This document shows positions 31,850 through 43,963 of a stretch of 64,000 nt of DNA, piece after piece. Each line of letters starts with the position of its first letter. The stretch's first letter is position 1. The stretch covers positions 5,199,501 to 5,263,500 of the forward strand of contig CP126194.1 in assembly GCA_030272155.1 (NCBI GenBank). The letters run 5' to 3'. Source of the stretch: Tetradesmus obliquus (Eukaryota > Chlorophyta > Chlorophyceae > Sphaeropleales > Scenedesmaceae). The notes beneath the pieces are model-generated. The model saw only the letters and a program-made list of their open reading frames with translations. It did not search any database and was not told the DNA's origin. The position numbers were made by a program, and so were the translations under genes.

Positions 31850-32868
31850 CAGCCGAATGCGCTTGCGTGCCGGCGTCGCCGCCACCGCGTCAAACTTATC
31901 CTCCTTCTTGAACGCCGCATCATTGCCCCACCCCTTCTCCTTGAACACGCCTTGCATCTGCTGCACCTGCTTGTTCAGCTTCTGACTCAGCTTCCTCTCC
32001 GCATCATCCACCCCACCCCCACCCCCTTGCATCATCGCCTTGCGCCGCTCCCTTCTACTCAACCCTCCACCGGCCCCAGCCCCACCTTCTGCACCACCCT
32101 CACCCTCAGCTCCACCCTCCCCACCAGCCCCTGCTGCTCCTTTGCCCTTTGCAAGAGGCTCGTCATCATCTTCACCGATGCCGATTGCTGCTTCAGGGAA
32201 GAACTCGCCGTAGGCCTCATCATCAAAGCCCTGCAGGGCCGCCTGGCCGGGCTTGCTGACCACACGCCACTTGGGCAGCTCCTGCTGCTGCTGCTGCTGC
32301 GGCGGCTGCAGGAAAAGCAGAGTGCGGGAAGTGAGGCAGAGCAGCAGCAGCAGTTGAATCGGCTGCAGAGGACGCAGAGAAGGCATGCATGGTGTGAAGC
32401 AGGTGAGGCAAGCACATGATCGGTAGCTAGGCTACAACAGAAAGTTGGCTGCATTCAGGTTCACTTGCAATAGCGTCGCTGCTCACTGCAACCATACAAC
32501 CACATAATGCAGACCATGGACACTGCAGAAGCAAGAGCGATGGGCACCCAACAGCTAGGCATTGCGTCACCACTGCAGAAGCCACTGCCGCCAGCCTCAA
32601 CCAGGCTCACCTGCGGATACCCATACTGCGCATCGTACTGCTGCCCGTACTGCTGCTGCTGCTGCCAGTCTTGCTGCGGGTACCCTTGCGCGCCGTACTG
32701 CGGGTACCCTTGCTGCTGCTGCTGCGGCGCTGCTGGTCTGCTGCCCGGTACCTCTCCTTCCTCTATATCCATGTCCACATCATCACCAGCTGCTGCTGCT
32801 GCTGCTGGCTGCTGCAGGTCTTCAAGGTGCTCCCGGTCATTGAAGTAGCCGCCATCAGGGCGCCTGGC

Positions 32869-32899
<31 letters not shown>

Positions 32900-33137
32900 C
32901 AAGCAACATGTATGGTGAGGCCCATAAGATGGTGCGGAACAGCAGCCCCAGCTGCCAGCAGTGCAGGAGCGCGTACACAGTCCAATCATTTGCGTATACT
33001 GTATAGAAGCAGCAGCACGCAACCACCCAGCTTATCTCTGTACGCCCACAATGCATGCACTGCCAAATGCGCATGGGCCGGCGTATGCCTGCATAACTAG
33101 AGGCCAGCAGCTACCAAAAAGAACAGCAGACACACGC

Positions 33138-33171
<34 letters not shown>

Positions 33172-33405
33172 GCAGCAGGCTTCCACACTGCCAGCACCAC
33201 CCACCTGGCCTCTGCCGGCTGGTCTCCCTTCTTTGGGGGCAGTGCAGGCACATAATCGGTGCCAGCCTCGCCAAAAATGTCATCGTCATCGTCAGCAGCG
33301 GCAGCACCTGCTGCTGCTGCTGCACCTGCTGCTGTGTCTGCTGCTGCTCCCTTTGCTGCTGCAATGGCTGACTGCCCCTTCATCACCAGCTGCCCGTGTA
33401 CCTGT

Positions 33406-33439
<34 letters not shown>

Positions 33440-33913
33440 GCAGCAGCAGCAGCAGCAGCAGCAGTTCAGTGCATGGTTGCAGAGGCAGCGGTGAACACAC
33501 CTGAAACAAGAGCAGCAGCACTTGCCAATTAATCAACCGCTACTGCTTGTCTGCCAATCTCCTGAACGAATCCTCTGCAACTCCTGCTGCTGCTGCCATC
33601 TGCACTCCCCTTCCACGCGTCAATCCCCATCCGCACTGCACTCCACATGTCTGTTGAAGGGCCTAACTGCTCCCTTTGTTGCACCTTACGCCATTCAAAT
33701 ACAGTAGACACAACCCTGCACTCCACAGGTTTGCAAGGCCCCACCTGTGCATCGCCCCCTGCTGCCGGGTTGCCGCCCGCCAGTATGCTGCGGATGTAGG
33801 CGCTGTCCCGCTCGCCCTTCTTGCCGCCCTTGCTGCTGGCCGCGATGTAGCCCAGCACCTTGGCCACGCGGCCCAGCAGCAAGCCGTCACCAGCAGCAGA
33901 CACGAGATCCTGC

Positions 33914-33950
<37 letters not shown>

Positions 33951-34868
33951 TACTGAGCAGGATGTATCCCAGCACCTTGGCCACGCGCCCCAGCAGCAAG
34001 CCGTCACCAGCAGCAGACACCAGGTCCTAACGCGGCAGCAGCAGCAGCAGCAAGTCCCCAACATACATGAGTATGTGGTGCCAGTGCCGTACGAGGCGAT
34101 GCATGACAGCCAGCAGCAAGGCACTGTACAGGGGCGGCCGGAACAGTCTGCCAAGTCCCCCTTGGCAGTAAGATACTGAAACACACGCCACAAACACACG
34201 CCAGCATGCTTCAGGTTTTCCTTCCACCCAGCCCACCTGTACTTGCGGGCAGTCCGCCTTGGAGCGCCGCAGCGTGGTGGGCACATCACCAGAGCCCTCC
34301 CCAAACTCAAACAGAAATGCAGTGCGCCTTGGCTGGAACATCTCCCTCAGCAGGGCCCTGTTCACCAGCGGCGGCTTAAACAACGCATCATACACTGCGC
34401 GCCCCTGCTGCGACTGGAACTGCACTTGCTGCTGCTGCTGCTCGCGGGCAACGCCTCGCGGCAGCATGCCTGCGGTTCTGGCTGCTGCTGCTGAATCTGC
34501 TGCCTTGGCTTTGTCTGACTCCAGCTTTTGGCGCTCCTGCAGGCAGCACAGCAGCAGGTGCGGCACAGCAACAGGTGCGGCAGGCAGCGTTACAAGGCGG
34601 CGACCAGTAGTGACGCTGTCAGCAGCACCCATGAAGCGTCTTGAGTGCCAGGACTCCCGCTTTCTGACCTTTGTGCAGCTCCTCCTCCTCCTGCTGCTGC
34701 TGCTGCTGCTGCTACTGTTGCTGCCAAGGCTTGCCTGAACACTAGTGCTTCTACGGTCAACCACCGCACAGGTTTCCCTGTGTCGCTGCTGCCGCTGCTG
34801 CTGTAGAGTTGCAGAGACACACGACGCCGGAGGACACTGGATAACCTGCTGCTGCTGCTGCTGCCATC

Positions 34869-34900
<32 letters not shown>

Positions 34901-36019
34901 CCCCTGCACCCACCTGGTGCAGCAGCGCATAGTCCAGTCCCTTCACCAAGTGCGTGTGCGCAATGTCACCTCCCAGGAACTTGGACTGCTCGATGCTCAG
35001 GTGCTGCAGCGAGCCAGGACCTAGCCCACGCTGCGCCAGCTCAGCCTCTGCGTCAGCAAAGTCCACGCTGACACCCTCACGCCGCTCCTTGGCTCGATCC
35101 CTAGGAGCAGCGGCAGCAACGGCAGGAGTCAGCAGTTGACTTAAAAGACAGGTTCCGAGCAGCAGTAGAGATCAGCAGTTGGATTGTAAGAGGGGCACCT
35201 GCAGGCACCGGCAGCAGCAGCAGCAGCAGCAGAGGTGTAAGCCCATACAAGAGCAGCACTGCTGCGCAGGGTGGCGCTGCGCCAGCTCAGCAAAGTCCAC
35301 GCTGACGCCCTCACGCCGCTCCTTGGCGCGGTCCCTGGGTTGCAGCAGCAGCAGCCAGCAGGAAGTACAAGAACACCATATCTTGTCCTTGAGCACCAAG
35401 ATGCTCCATCAGTGCTGTGCAGGGTGGTGCTGCACCTCAGCAGCAGGTGGTGCAGAGTGGTACAGGCCTGCTGCAGTTGTGCTCAGCAGCTGCATCAAGC
35501 TGCTTTGAAGAGCATGCTGATGGTGGTGCTGATGATCAAGCATCACAAAGTAGCAAGGCATGCAGTGTCGCTTGCTTGCGCTGCGTGTGTGCACTGCACG
35601 CGGAGTGCTGCTGCTGCTGCTGGTGGTGGTGCGAGGGGCACATGTGCTGCTGCCAGCGGCACCACACTGCTGATGCTGCTGCTTCTGGTCTCTGATGAAA
35701 GCTTCTTTGCGGCTTGTAAAGCTGCAGCAGAAGCACGACAGCGTCTGCAGCTGCAGCAGCGTGCACAGCTTGCAGCATGGGCAGCGCACCTGTAGCCAGG
35801 CCCCTCCTCCTTCTCCTTGTCTTCATCCTTCTTGCCGGGCCGAGGCTTAGGTGCGGGCTTTTTGAACTTCTGCTTCTTCTCGCCATCCTCCTCGCTATAG
35901 TCCTTCTTTTTGTGTCTGTGTGTCTTCTGCTGCTGCAGGTGGGCTGGCCTAGGTGTGGCCAGCAGGGCCTTGAAGTCCGAATTCCTCAGCGGTGTTTGAC
36001 TCGTCCAGGCATCACCCAT
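31847..36019 (-). CDS. SMU2: RED/IK (SMU2) spliceosome B-complex protein
   Basis: RED works with SMU1 in the activated spliceosome and affects the choice of weak or short introns. Seven exons (36019-35790, 35100-34914, 34536-34237, 33909-33745, 33401-33205, 32863-32611, 32305-31847) give 1,791 nt, 596 residues plus TGA, close to the size of metazoan and plant relatives. Family landmarks in order: TPLRNSDFKALLATP near the N terminus, a Lys/Glu-rich segment, YRDRAKERREGVSVDF, GGDIAHTHLVKGLDYALL, ALFKP and PTTLRRSKADCP, an acidic DDDDDIFGEAGTDYVP, a Gln/Tyr-rich stretch with repeated QQ and GYPQ, and a basic C terminus LNKQVQQMQGVFKEKGWGND with RKRIRL. The Arg/Glu/Asp dipeptide repeats of animal RED are replaced by Gln-rich sequence. 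Two introns contain copies of the next exon start. Confidence 0.93.
33952..34026 (-). repeat. Intronic copy of the RED exon 33909 start
   Basis: In sense the copy reads DLVSAAGDGLLLGRVAKVLG, then departs; the real exon continues GYIAASSKGGKKGERDSAYI. Both are preceded by sense CTG runs and a CAG/TAG acceptor-like end. Confidence 0.9.
35270..35339 (-). repeat. Intronic copy of the RED exon 35100 start
   Basis: The copy encodes DRAKERREGVSVDFAELAQR, while the true exon reads DRAKERREGVSVDFADAEAE and then ELAQRGLGPG. The two differ by an indel of about nine bases; the copy then runs into unrelated sequence. Confidence 0.9.
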
Positions 36020-36726
36020 GGTGATTCAACGGTGTCAGCAAGCACAGGGTTGCATGCAGGCAATGGGGACAAGCAGGTGAGTGAGTTCTTGGGCTATGCG
36101 TGCTTGTAACCATAGATATTCAGTCGTAGACAGTACCGTTGACATTAAAAGACTGCAATGGTTGCGAGACGTACCGGGCACGCTCTGTTAGTCGGTTGTC
36201 ATGTATGTCTTTGTGTCTCTGGTGTGTCACCAGCACCTTTGCAAGACCTGATCTTCACATATCATCTGTAGAAACTGCTTTCAGGCTTGGCCTAAAGCAC
36301 TCAAATCACAAGGATGACGGCACGGCAGACTGGTGTCACCCTTGACTGCTTGTCTTGCTGCTGCTGCTGCCGCTGCCGCTGCTACTGGCACCATCTTCTT
36401 TTTTGTCAGCCAGCACTGCAGCACATGCAGCCATAGCATAATCATGAGTCTCATACCCAGAACCAGCAGCAGTGCAGTGTCAGTGTGTGCTGTCAGCCAC
36501 TGCTGCAGTGCACTGGCGCAGCTGTGCTCTGCACTGGGCTTGAACAACCCCTGGCAATGCCACAGCAGCACTGGTAAGCTGCTGGCAAATCAACACAGAT
36601 CAGCAGCAATCCAAATGTCCTTTCTTTGAAGCTGTAGTTGCTTCTTTTTGGTTATGCTGTTGATGTTGTTCTGCCTGACTGCTGAGCAATGTACTTGCAG
36701 GCTGCCTGCAAACATGGCCCGCTGGG
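36020..36726. other. Divergent promoter region between RED and the polymerase gene
   Basis: About 700 bases separate the two divergent start codons. No ORF here resembles a protein. There is a short CTG/CCG-rich run at about 36357-36385. The upstream exon structure of the polymerase gene may extend into this region. Confidence 0.45.
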
Positions 36727-36744
36727 GTGAGACACCACACCGGC

Positions 36745-36782
<38 letters not shown>

Positions 36783-39700
36783 GCCACCGCAGCAGCGTCA
36801 ACACAAACCTGGCAGCAAGCAACAGAAGAAACAGCAGCAGCAACCACAGCAAGCAGCACCTGCGGCAGCAGCGCAGCACAGCAAACATAAACTGCAGCCG
36901 CCGCTGTCAGGTGGTGGTGCAGTAGGGCAGCATCCAGCCTTCAGCGCAAGCTTGAGCAGAGCCAGCAGCAGCAGACACAGCGCTGCCTCTGCTGCTGCTG
37001 CTGCTGCTGCTGCTGCCGCCCCTGCTGCTGCTGCCGTTGCTCCAGACACAGCTGCTCCTCTGGACGCTCAGGCCGCTGTAGCTGCTGCAGACAGCAGCGA
37101 GCAGCAGCAGGCAGCGGCTACTGCAGCTGCTGTTAGACGCAATGGCAGTGAAAAGAGCAGCAGCAAAGACAGCAGCAGCAGCAGCAGCAAAGACAGCAGC
37201 AGCGCTGCTGCCAGTGCTGTTGCCACTGATGAGGTGGCGGTGCAGAGCCACCCGCTGCCTGCCTACCCAATTGATGATGAGGAGCGAGACTCCTTCGACA
37301 AGGCGCAGCAAGTGATTGCCAGGTGTGAGAGAGGCAGCAAACGCAAGCGCAGCTGCCGGCTTTCAGCTCAATCAATCAACGGCTAGGCTGAAAGCTGGGC
37401 CACCTGCTAAGCTGGTCCCATGGTGCCCAGCTAGGGCTGCTCGTGTGCTGCTAAGTTGGGCCAGCAGTGGCTTGTTGTGCGCTGGTTCAACAATTGGCTG
37501 CATGTCCTCTCCCAGCTGCTGCTGCTGCCGCTGACATGCTGCAGGGCCGCGGCTACAAGGCGCTCATTGGTACGCCGTGTTTGACGTTATACTGCATTTG
37601 TTGCTGCTGCTGCTGCCAGGCTGCAGGGGCGCGGCTACAAGGCACTCATTGTGGGCGGCTGGGTGCGTGACAAGTACCTGGGGCGGCGCGCCAGCGACAT
37701 TGACATCGCCACCAACGCCACGCCATGGCAGGTGCGCTTGTGGGGGCCGGGTGGGGTTGCACAGTAGTGTTCATAGGTTGGCACACATGCGGCTGTGTTT
37801 GTGTGTGGCACATCTGATGAAGCCGCTTGAGGCAGCGTGTGCACGGATGCCAGCTCAGCATGCTCAGCCGCCTTTGTGGACCGCCGCTCTCGCTATGCAT
37901 GCGCAGCAAGGCACAGGTTATGCTTGCTGCTGGGCGGAGCTTTGCAGCACTGCTGATGCTGCTGCTGTGCTGCTGCTGCTTGTCATGCGCAGCTCAAGGC
38001 GCTGTTCCGTGACGTGGTGCTGCTGCCGCGCAGCACTGTGAAGCTGAGCCATGCGGGGGAGGTGCTGGAGGTGACCTGCTTCAGGGGCATCAGCAGGGCA
38101 GCAAGCTTGTTCAGCGTGGCCAGCGACGCAGGTGCGGTTTAAATGTACCACACAGAGCTCAGGGCTCAGCAGGGATCTGATGTAAGGTGTAAGGTTCAGG
38201 GTAGTGCCTAGCTTATGCAGGGGAGGTGCTGGAGCTGCTTCAGGGGCATCAGCAGGGCAGCAAGCCTGTTCAGCGTGGCCAGCAACGCAGGTGCGGGCAA
38301 GGGCTTAAAAGTTCACGTTCACGGTGGGAGTTTGATGTAAAGTTCACAGGTTCAGGGCTTGCTGGGCTCTGGGCTGCAGGGGATGGGGCGCTCTGCTCGT
38401 ACATTGCTGACAATGCTAGTCTGGCGTGCCACGTCGCCTGCCACAGGCGCACAGTGGCGGCTATAGGCTACACCACACCTCTCAGCATGCAGCACCGCTA
38501 CATTACACCCCTTGTACCATACTCACATAACGTTTGAGCACCTGTGCTGCTGCTGCCGTGCCTGCTGCTGCAGCGCGGCGCGACTTCACCATCAACGCGC
38601 TCTATTTTGACCCCTCCAGCGGCACCGTGCTGGACTTTGTGGGAGGCGTGGCGGACGCACAGCAGCGCGTGCTGCGCCTCACAGGTGACAATCGCTGTTT
38701 GAGCAGCGCATGCCGAAGCAGCAGCAGCAGTTGCAGCAGCAGCAGCAGCAGCAGCGCACATTACTGCCGGGCGTCTTCGCTGCAATATGTTCTGCTGTAT
38801 GTGTCATCTCGCAGGGACGCTGAACTTCATGCAACTCATGTGCCTTCAGCAACTGCAGCACCCGCACCAGGCACTGCCCTGTTGTGTTGTCCACAGAACG
38901 TTGCCTGCGTCAGGCGACTCTCCTGCGCTGCTGGCGGAGGACCCTCTGCGGCTGCTGCACTCACCCTTACTATGGCACTACTGTTCCCGACACCGCTTTA
39001 TGCAACACTGCCTGCCGAATGCGACATTTCCACACTGCTGGCAGAGGACCCTCTGCGTCTGCTGCACGTCACCCTGGCCTGGCTCTGTATACAATATGAA
39101 ACCCGCTGTGCCAATTATGCCACAGGTGACTCTGCTGCGCTGCTGGCTGAGGACCCTCTGCGTCTGCTGCGCTGCGTGCGGCTGGTGGCGACGCTGGGGC
39201 TGCGCCTGGCACCCGCCACTGCAGCGGCTGTCAAGGCACACGCACACCTGTGCTCGGTGCAGCAGGGTGGGTGCGGCCTGCTGCTTGAAACAGTTGCTGT
39301 GCTGGGTGTAAGGATATGCGGTCGGCAGTTTGTGATGCTGGCTGTCACACCAAAAGCTTAGCCACAGCAAGCTTTGCAATGCTACTGCCTGTGCAGTGTC
39401 AGCACTGTGCTCAGCGATGCAAGTCTGTCCCAACTTGTCAGCTTCACTCCAGCAAGCAGCGGTTGGGCGGATGTGCCTGCCTGGCGTTGGCATACGTGTG
39501 CTGCCTGCGCTGGGCAACAACACCAATATCACATAAATTTATACGTGACATGATGTATCACAGCTGAAGTTCCAGTGAAAAAACTTCAAGATCAAGTCTT
39601 GTGCTGCCGCCTACCGCCCCACCTTGTTCCCACCAGGCCTGCTCCCTGGCCGCATCTGGCTCAAGCTGCGCAAGCTGCACCGCGTAATATATGTTACAGC

Positions 39701-40757
39701 TGCAGTTGCAGTGACAACTCTAAACCCATGTTCATGCTGCCGCCTGCCGCCCCACCTCCACTTGCAGGCCTGCCCCCGCGCCGCATCTGGCTGGAGCTGC
39801 GCAAGCTGCACCGCGCCGAGCTGCAGCAGCCCGGCACCTGGGTACGCTCACTGAAGCTGGCATACCACCTGGGCCTACTGCAGCACCTCTTTCCCTGGCT
39901 GCAGCAGCAGCAGCTGCACTGCAGCCCTCTGGCTGCTGCTCAGGTGCAGCAGCAGGCTGTGCAGGTGGCTGAGCGGCTTGGGGTGGCGTGGAAAGGCAAA
40001 GGGGTGCCGCTGGTGCTGCTGGTGGCAGCGACGCTGCACCCGATGAGTGTGGACAGGCAGCAGGCACTGCAGCAGGTAAGGCAACTGTCGAAGGTTGCAT
40101 AGGCTGTGTGAGGCGTTGTTTGCGATGAGCAGATGCAGCAGAACTTGAAACTGGACAATCAAGGTCAGCACATGCAGAGAGGTACCAATTGAGCATTCAT
40201 GTGCACCAGCAGCTGCATAGGCTTGCCAAGTTGAAGCTGACTGCGCGTTGCTGCTGCTGGTGGTGGTGGTGCCTGCAGTTTGAGCAGTACTTCCAGGAGC
40301 CGTCTGAGATAGCAGCAGTGCGTGCACTGCTGGACGCTGCAGTGCTCACACATGCAAGCAGCAGCAGCAGCTCCGCCAGCCTGCAACCAGGCAGCAGCAG
40401 CAGCAGCAGCAGCGCAGATGATGAGGTGTGGGTGCGCTTCTATGCTGGGGAGCATGCTGCTGCCTGCCTGGACATACTGGCTGCGTGGATGCCTGGCGCA
40501 TTCGCAGCCAGCTTCAGACAGCTGCACCAGGTGAGCAGTAGCTACCTTAACTTTTGCTGTCATGGGTGTGCAGCAGCTGCTGTGATGGTGGTTGGCCAAT
40601 TATATGACACTTGTGCTGTGTGCTGGCGGTGGGGCTGCCAGGAGCCAGCACTTTGCATGCCTGATTGTGCAATGCTGCTGCTTTGAGTGCGGCTGCATAC
40701 ATTGCTTGCACTTGATGGACGTGTGACGTCGATCCGCAGAACTCCGAGAACAGAACG

Positions 40758-40794
<37 letters not shown>

Positions 40795-41496
40795 CTGCAG
40801 GGTCGCATGATGCAGCTACGATCTCGCATAGAGCAGCACAGGCAGCTGCAGCACGCCCAGCAGGAGCAGCAGCAGAGAGACAGGCACAGCACGGCAGCAC
40901 CAGCAGCATCGCAGCAGCAGCAGCAGCAGCAGCAGCCGTCGTCGGCGAGTGAGGCGCTGCAGCAGCGGCGGCGGCGGCAGCGTGAGGAGCTGTCAGCAGC
41001 CATACAGGCCCTGGTGGGCGAGCAGCAGGTGAGGCACACTTGAATGCAACACCTGCAAAACAGCAAAAAACTGTAGCATTGTTTGGACGCGTGTATGCGC
41101 GCCATGCTAGATCCATTGATGTGCAGTCTGGAAGTGCTGTGTCGTGTTGGCACAGCAAGTAAACGCAGGGTGGCGGCATGTCCGGCATATGGGGCTCCAC
41201 TGGCAGCAGCAGGCGGCACAGCGGCGCATCCATGTCCTGCAGTTGCGCCAGGCCTCGTGTGGCTGTGTGGTGTTGCAGCGGCTGGCCAAAGTGCTGCAGC
41301 ATGCTTTGCCTCACATGACGCGTGCTCCGCGGACCAGCCTCGTGATTTATTCTGCCTGCTCGTGTGCTGCTTGCAGGGCCAGCAGCAGCTGCCTGATGAG
41401 GGTGAGGAGGGCATAGCGCAGCAGGGTGTGGCGGCTGAGCATGCAGACGAGCTGCCAATGTCATCGACTGCAGCTGCTGATGTTGTCAGCGTGTGA
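36727..41496 (+). CDS. Poly(A) polymerase / CCA-adding enzyme family nucleotidyltransferase
   Basis: This is a class II nucleotidyltransferase that adds A (or CCA) to RNA 3' ends. Nine exons (36727-37322, 37620-37731, 37993-38131, 38574-38684, 39126-39266, 39768-40075, 40279-40530, 40801-41028, 41377-41496) total 2,007 nt, 668 residues plus TGA. Residues 1 to about 190 are a Ser/Ala/Gln low-complexity region. The catalytic head follows: ALIVGGWVRDKYLGRRASDI with the DID acid pair (about residues 205-230), EVTCFRG, RRDFTINALYFDPSSG (about 283-297), then LLAEDPLRLLRCVRLVATLG and a helical RNA-binding body (RRIWLELRKLHRAEL). The C terminus is Gln-rich and acidic. RRDFTINALYFD fits both bacterial-type poly(A) polymerases and tRNA nucleotidyltransferases, so substrate choice is open; plants have organellar members. 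The start ATG is the first in frame and is uncertain. Four introns hold copies of exon ends. Confidence 0.85.
37541..37572 (+). repeat. Intronic copy of the polymerase exon 37620 start
   Basis: CTGCAGGGCCGCGGCTACAA with the GYKALI coding sequence precedes the real exon start (LQGRGYKALIVGGWV) by about 80 bases and breaks off at the word ATTGGTA. Confidence 0.85.
38217..38295 (+). repeat. Intronic copy of the polymerase exon 37993-38131 end
   Basis: The copy repeats GGGGAGGTGCTGGAG and the CFRGISRAASLFSVASNA coding sequence through GCAG|GTGCGG, missing nine bases of the exon. The donor is intact. Confidence 0.9.
38922..39070 (+). repeat. Two intronic copies of the polymerase exon 39126 start
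   Basis: LLAEDPLRLL coding sequence occurs at about 38928-38960, again at about 39037-39070, and in the true exon from 39126. Only the last continues as RCVRLVATLGLRL. Confidence 0.9.
39636..39692 (+). repeat. Intronic copy of the polymerase exon 39768 start
   Basis: The copy reads GLLPGRIWLKLRKLHRV after an acceptor-like CCACCAG; the real exon reads GLPPRRIWLELRKLHRAEL. The spacing is about 130 bases. Confidence 0.9.
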
Positions 41497-41526
41497 GCAA
41501 GGCAGTTGATATTGGTTGGCTGGGCA

Positions 41527-41531
41527 TGTAA
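41527..41531 (+). terminator. Poly(A) signal TGTAA of the polymerase gene
   Basis: TGTAA lies 31 bases after the TGA stop at 41494-41496. Confidence 0.5.
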
Positions 41532-43963
41532 ATTGCAGGTTGCCTGGGGTTGTCAGCCTGGCAAGCTGCAAGGCTTTGTTTTGCCACACTGTCAGAGCGA
41601 TTGCCAACGGTTGGTGCTTGCCTGAGGGCGGCAGGACTTCAATCTGGATTGCAGTGCACCGCACACGTGCCTGGCATATCTTCACGTCACATTTCACGTG
41701 CCTTCCATTGCTTGTTATAAAGAATTGCAGGCAAGACTTTTGCAGGCAAAGATTGTTTTACACTCGTAACCACGATGACGACAACATGTTGGTCAAACAC
41801 CCAGAACAAAAACTGTATGACGTGGCCCGACTCCATTCAGACCTATGCATGTTGTATGCTAGATGCTGTTCGCACTCTCCTTGCAGGCCTACAAAGGTCC
41901 ACGGCCTCACCAAAACCAAAAACACACGGCACAAACCAGTGGCCCATCAGCAACAGCAGTCTCCACGTATCTGTACTTGTACACAGGCACGCCAGCCTGG
42001 CTCTAGCAGGCAATACAGCCTAGCAGAAATGCATGCTTTCTACACTGTCTGCATCGCGAACTTGAGAGTAAAAGGAAAATAGCACACACAACGCCTCGTA
42101 TGATGCCTGTCCAGGCGGCGCTTGTGACATGCAGTGCAGGCGCAGAGTCCCTGCCAATCCTAAGAAGGCATCAGCTGACCGCTGACGGACCGCAGACAAG
42201 GGCCGCTACACAACACCTGCCAGCAGCAGCTCATCTCAGCATTCCACAAGCAGACGAACCACACCACATGCGCAAGTAACTAGGTACAGCAGTCAGATGG
42301 ACCACGTGAACTTCCCTTTGTCCGCAGTGGCGTTTGACCAAGTTTGACCACAATTTGACCAGGCCAAGATATCTGGCCAGGCCAAGATAGCCAGGCAAGA
42401 AGACTCTACCTGAGGTTTGATTGGATACATACTGCGGCTGACTTCACTCTGTCGGCCACAAGAATCCATGTGTAGTTCTGGCTGCTGCATTGAAATCCAC
42501 CGACATATGACAACGAGCAGGTTCTTGTCAAAAAGGGGCCACAAACGGGTTGCGCCAACAATGTGTTGACAGCAGTACTTGCATAACAAACGCCAAACGC
42601 CTACCAGATCGGCACACATGGCTGCATATATGCCCAATCCATGCCGCATGCACGCCATCTACCAACCCATCACCCCTTCTATCATTGCATGGCAGCCACC
42701 GGACCCATCCCTGGTTGGCTCTCTACCAAGCACACCCGCAAACACAAGTACCCCGCAAACACAAGTACCCAGGCACATGACAACTGCCTCATGCCACCTC
42801 CTCAAGTGATCAGTCCTGTGCGCCCTCAGTGCAATTCTGCCTACACCGTCCCATCGTACACGCCCGCAGCTCGACGCCGAGTGCGAGTGATATGTGCTGG
42901 CACCTGCAAACTGGCCAAGCCAGTTGCGACCGTGCCCTGTTGTTGTACAAACAACAGCAGCTGCATGCAGGCCATGCCAGCCACCTGCCACCTAGCCAGA
43001 TCCCAAACAGCGCACCACATCCGCACCCAAAGCACTGCTGTTGTTGTGAGCAAAAAGGCACGCTGCCAGTGCTGCCATTGCATGTCACTGCTGCTGTCTT
43101 GATGCAGTGCTACATGCGCATGCTAATCGCACACCATCCAGCACTGCAGCGCCAGGCGTGGTGTGTGTAATGGACACCACGCCACAGGGCAAAAGGCAAG
43201 ACAAAACCAACAAGCTTGCCAAAACAAAGAGCGTGCAGTGCACTGCACAATGAAATGCAGCACAAGGCACAAAGAACAAGACACCACCCTGCACGGCAGG
43301 ACGCTGCACAAACTCGCCAGCCGCCCAAGCCATACAGCCGCTGCTTTCATTTGAGGCCCCTGCTTTACGGCAAGTGCACCTGAACCACAGCAATGGCTGA
43401 CAGGAATGCATCGGCAGTCCTCCGAGTGGCATAGCCCCGAGTTGCACCATGTTTCAGGTGCGCGGGGATCCAATGGGATACCAGACATGTGTCACCTGCT
43501 GCTAGGCAGGCGATGCATGCTAATAGGCAGCTGGCCAAGCCTGTAAGTTTGAAGCAGCACACGTGCTGCCCATGCACGGCGATCCTGCTGCTGACGCTAC
43601 CATTTACGCAGGCAGCGCAAGGCACAACATCAAGTCAAGTTTCTGGCAGCTGTTAGGCTACTATTGGACCCAGGCTAGGTAGCGTGCTACCAATTGCTGC
43701 ATGCGCCTTGAGACATGCTGTCACCAACCACCGCCAAACACATGCAGGAATGACTTCATGCAACTGCACCAGAGGCGCTGAAGTGCTACAAGCAAACAAG
43801 CAGCACGCTGCACCACCCACCGCTGCCATGTCAGCATGCTGCTCATGCCAAGAAATGTGCCAATCCACGAAACATAGCACCCACACGAGCCCAACTCCAG
43901 CTACTGCCATCAGCAGCAGCAGCTGCAAGCTGCGCCTGCTGTCGCCCGGTGTTGCTGCTGCGT
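41532..43963. other. Convergent intergenic region without a supported gene
   Basis: About 2.4 kb between the tail-to-tail polymerase and thioredoxin genes. Composition is more even than in the genes, and open frames are short with no recognisable domain. The words GACCAGGCCAAGATA and GGCCAGGCCAAGATA repeat near 42358-42392. Confidence 0.55.

Noticed and set aside
31755..31985. Poly-His open frame
   Set aside because: It is produced by the (CAT)19 microsatellite and is antisense to the RED end.
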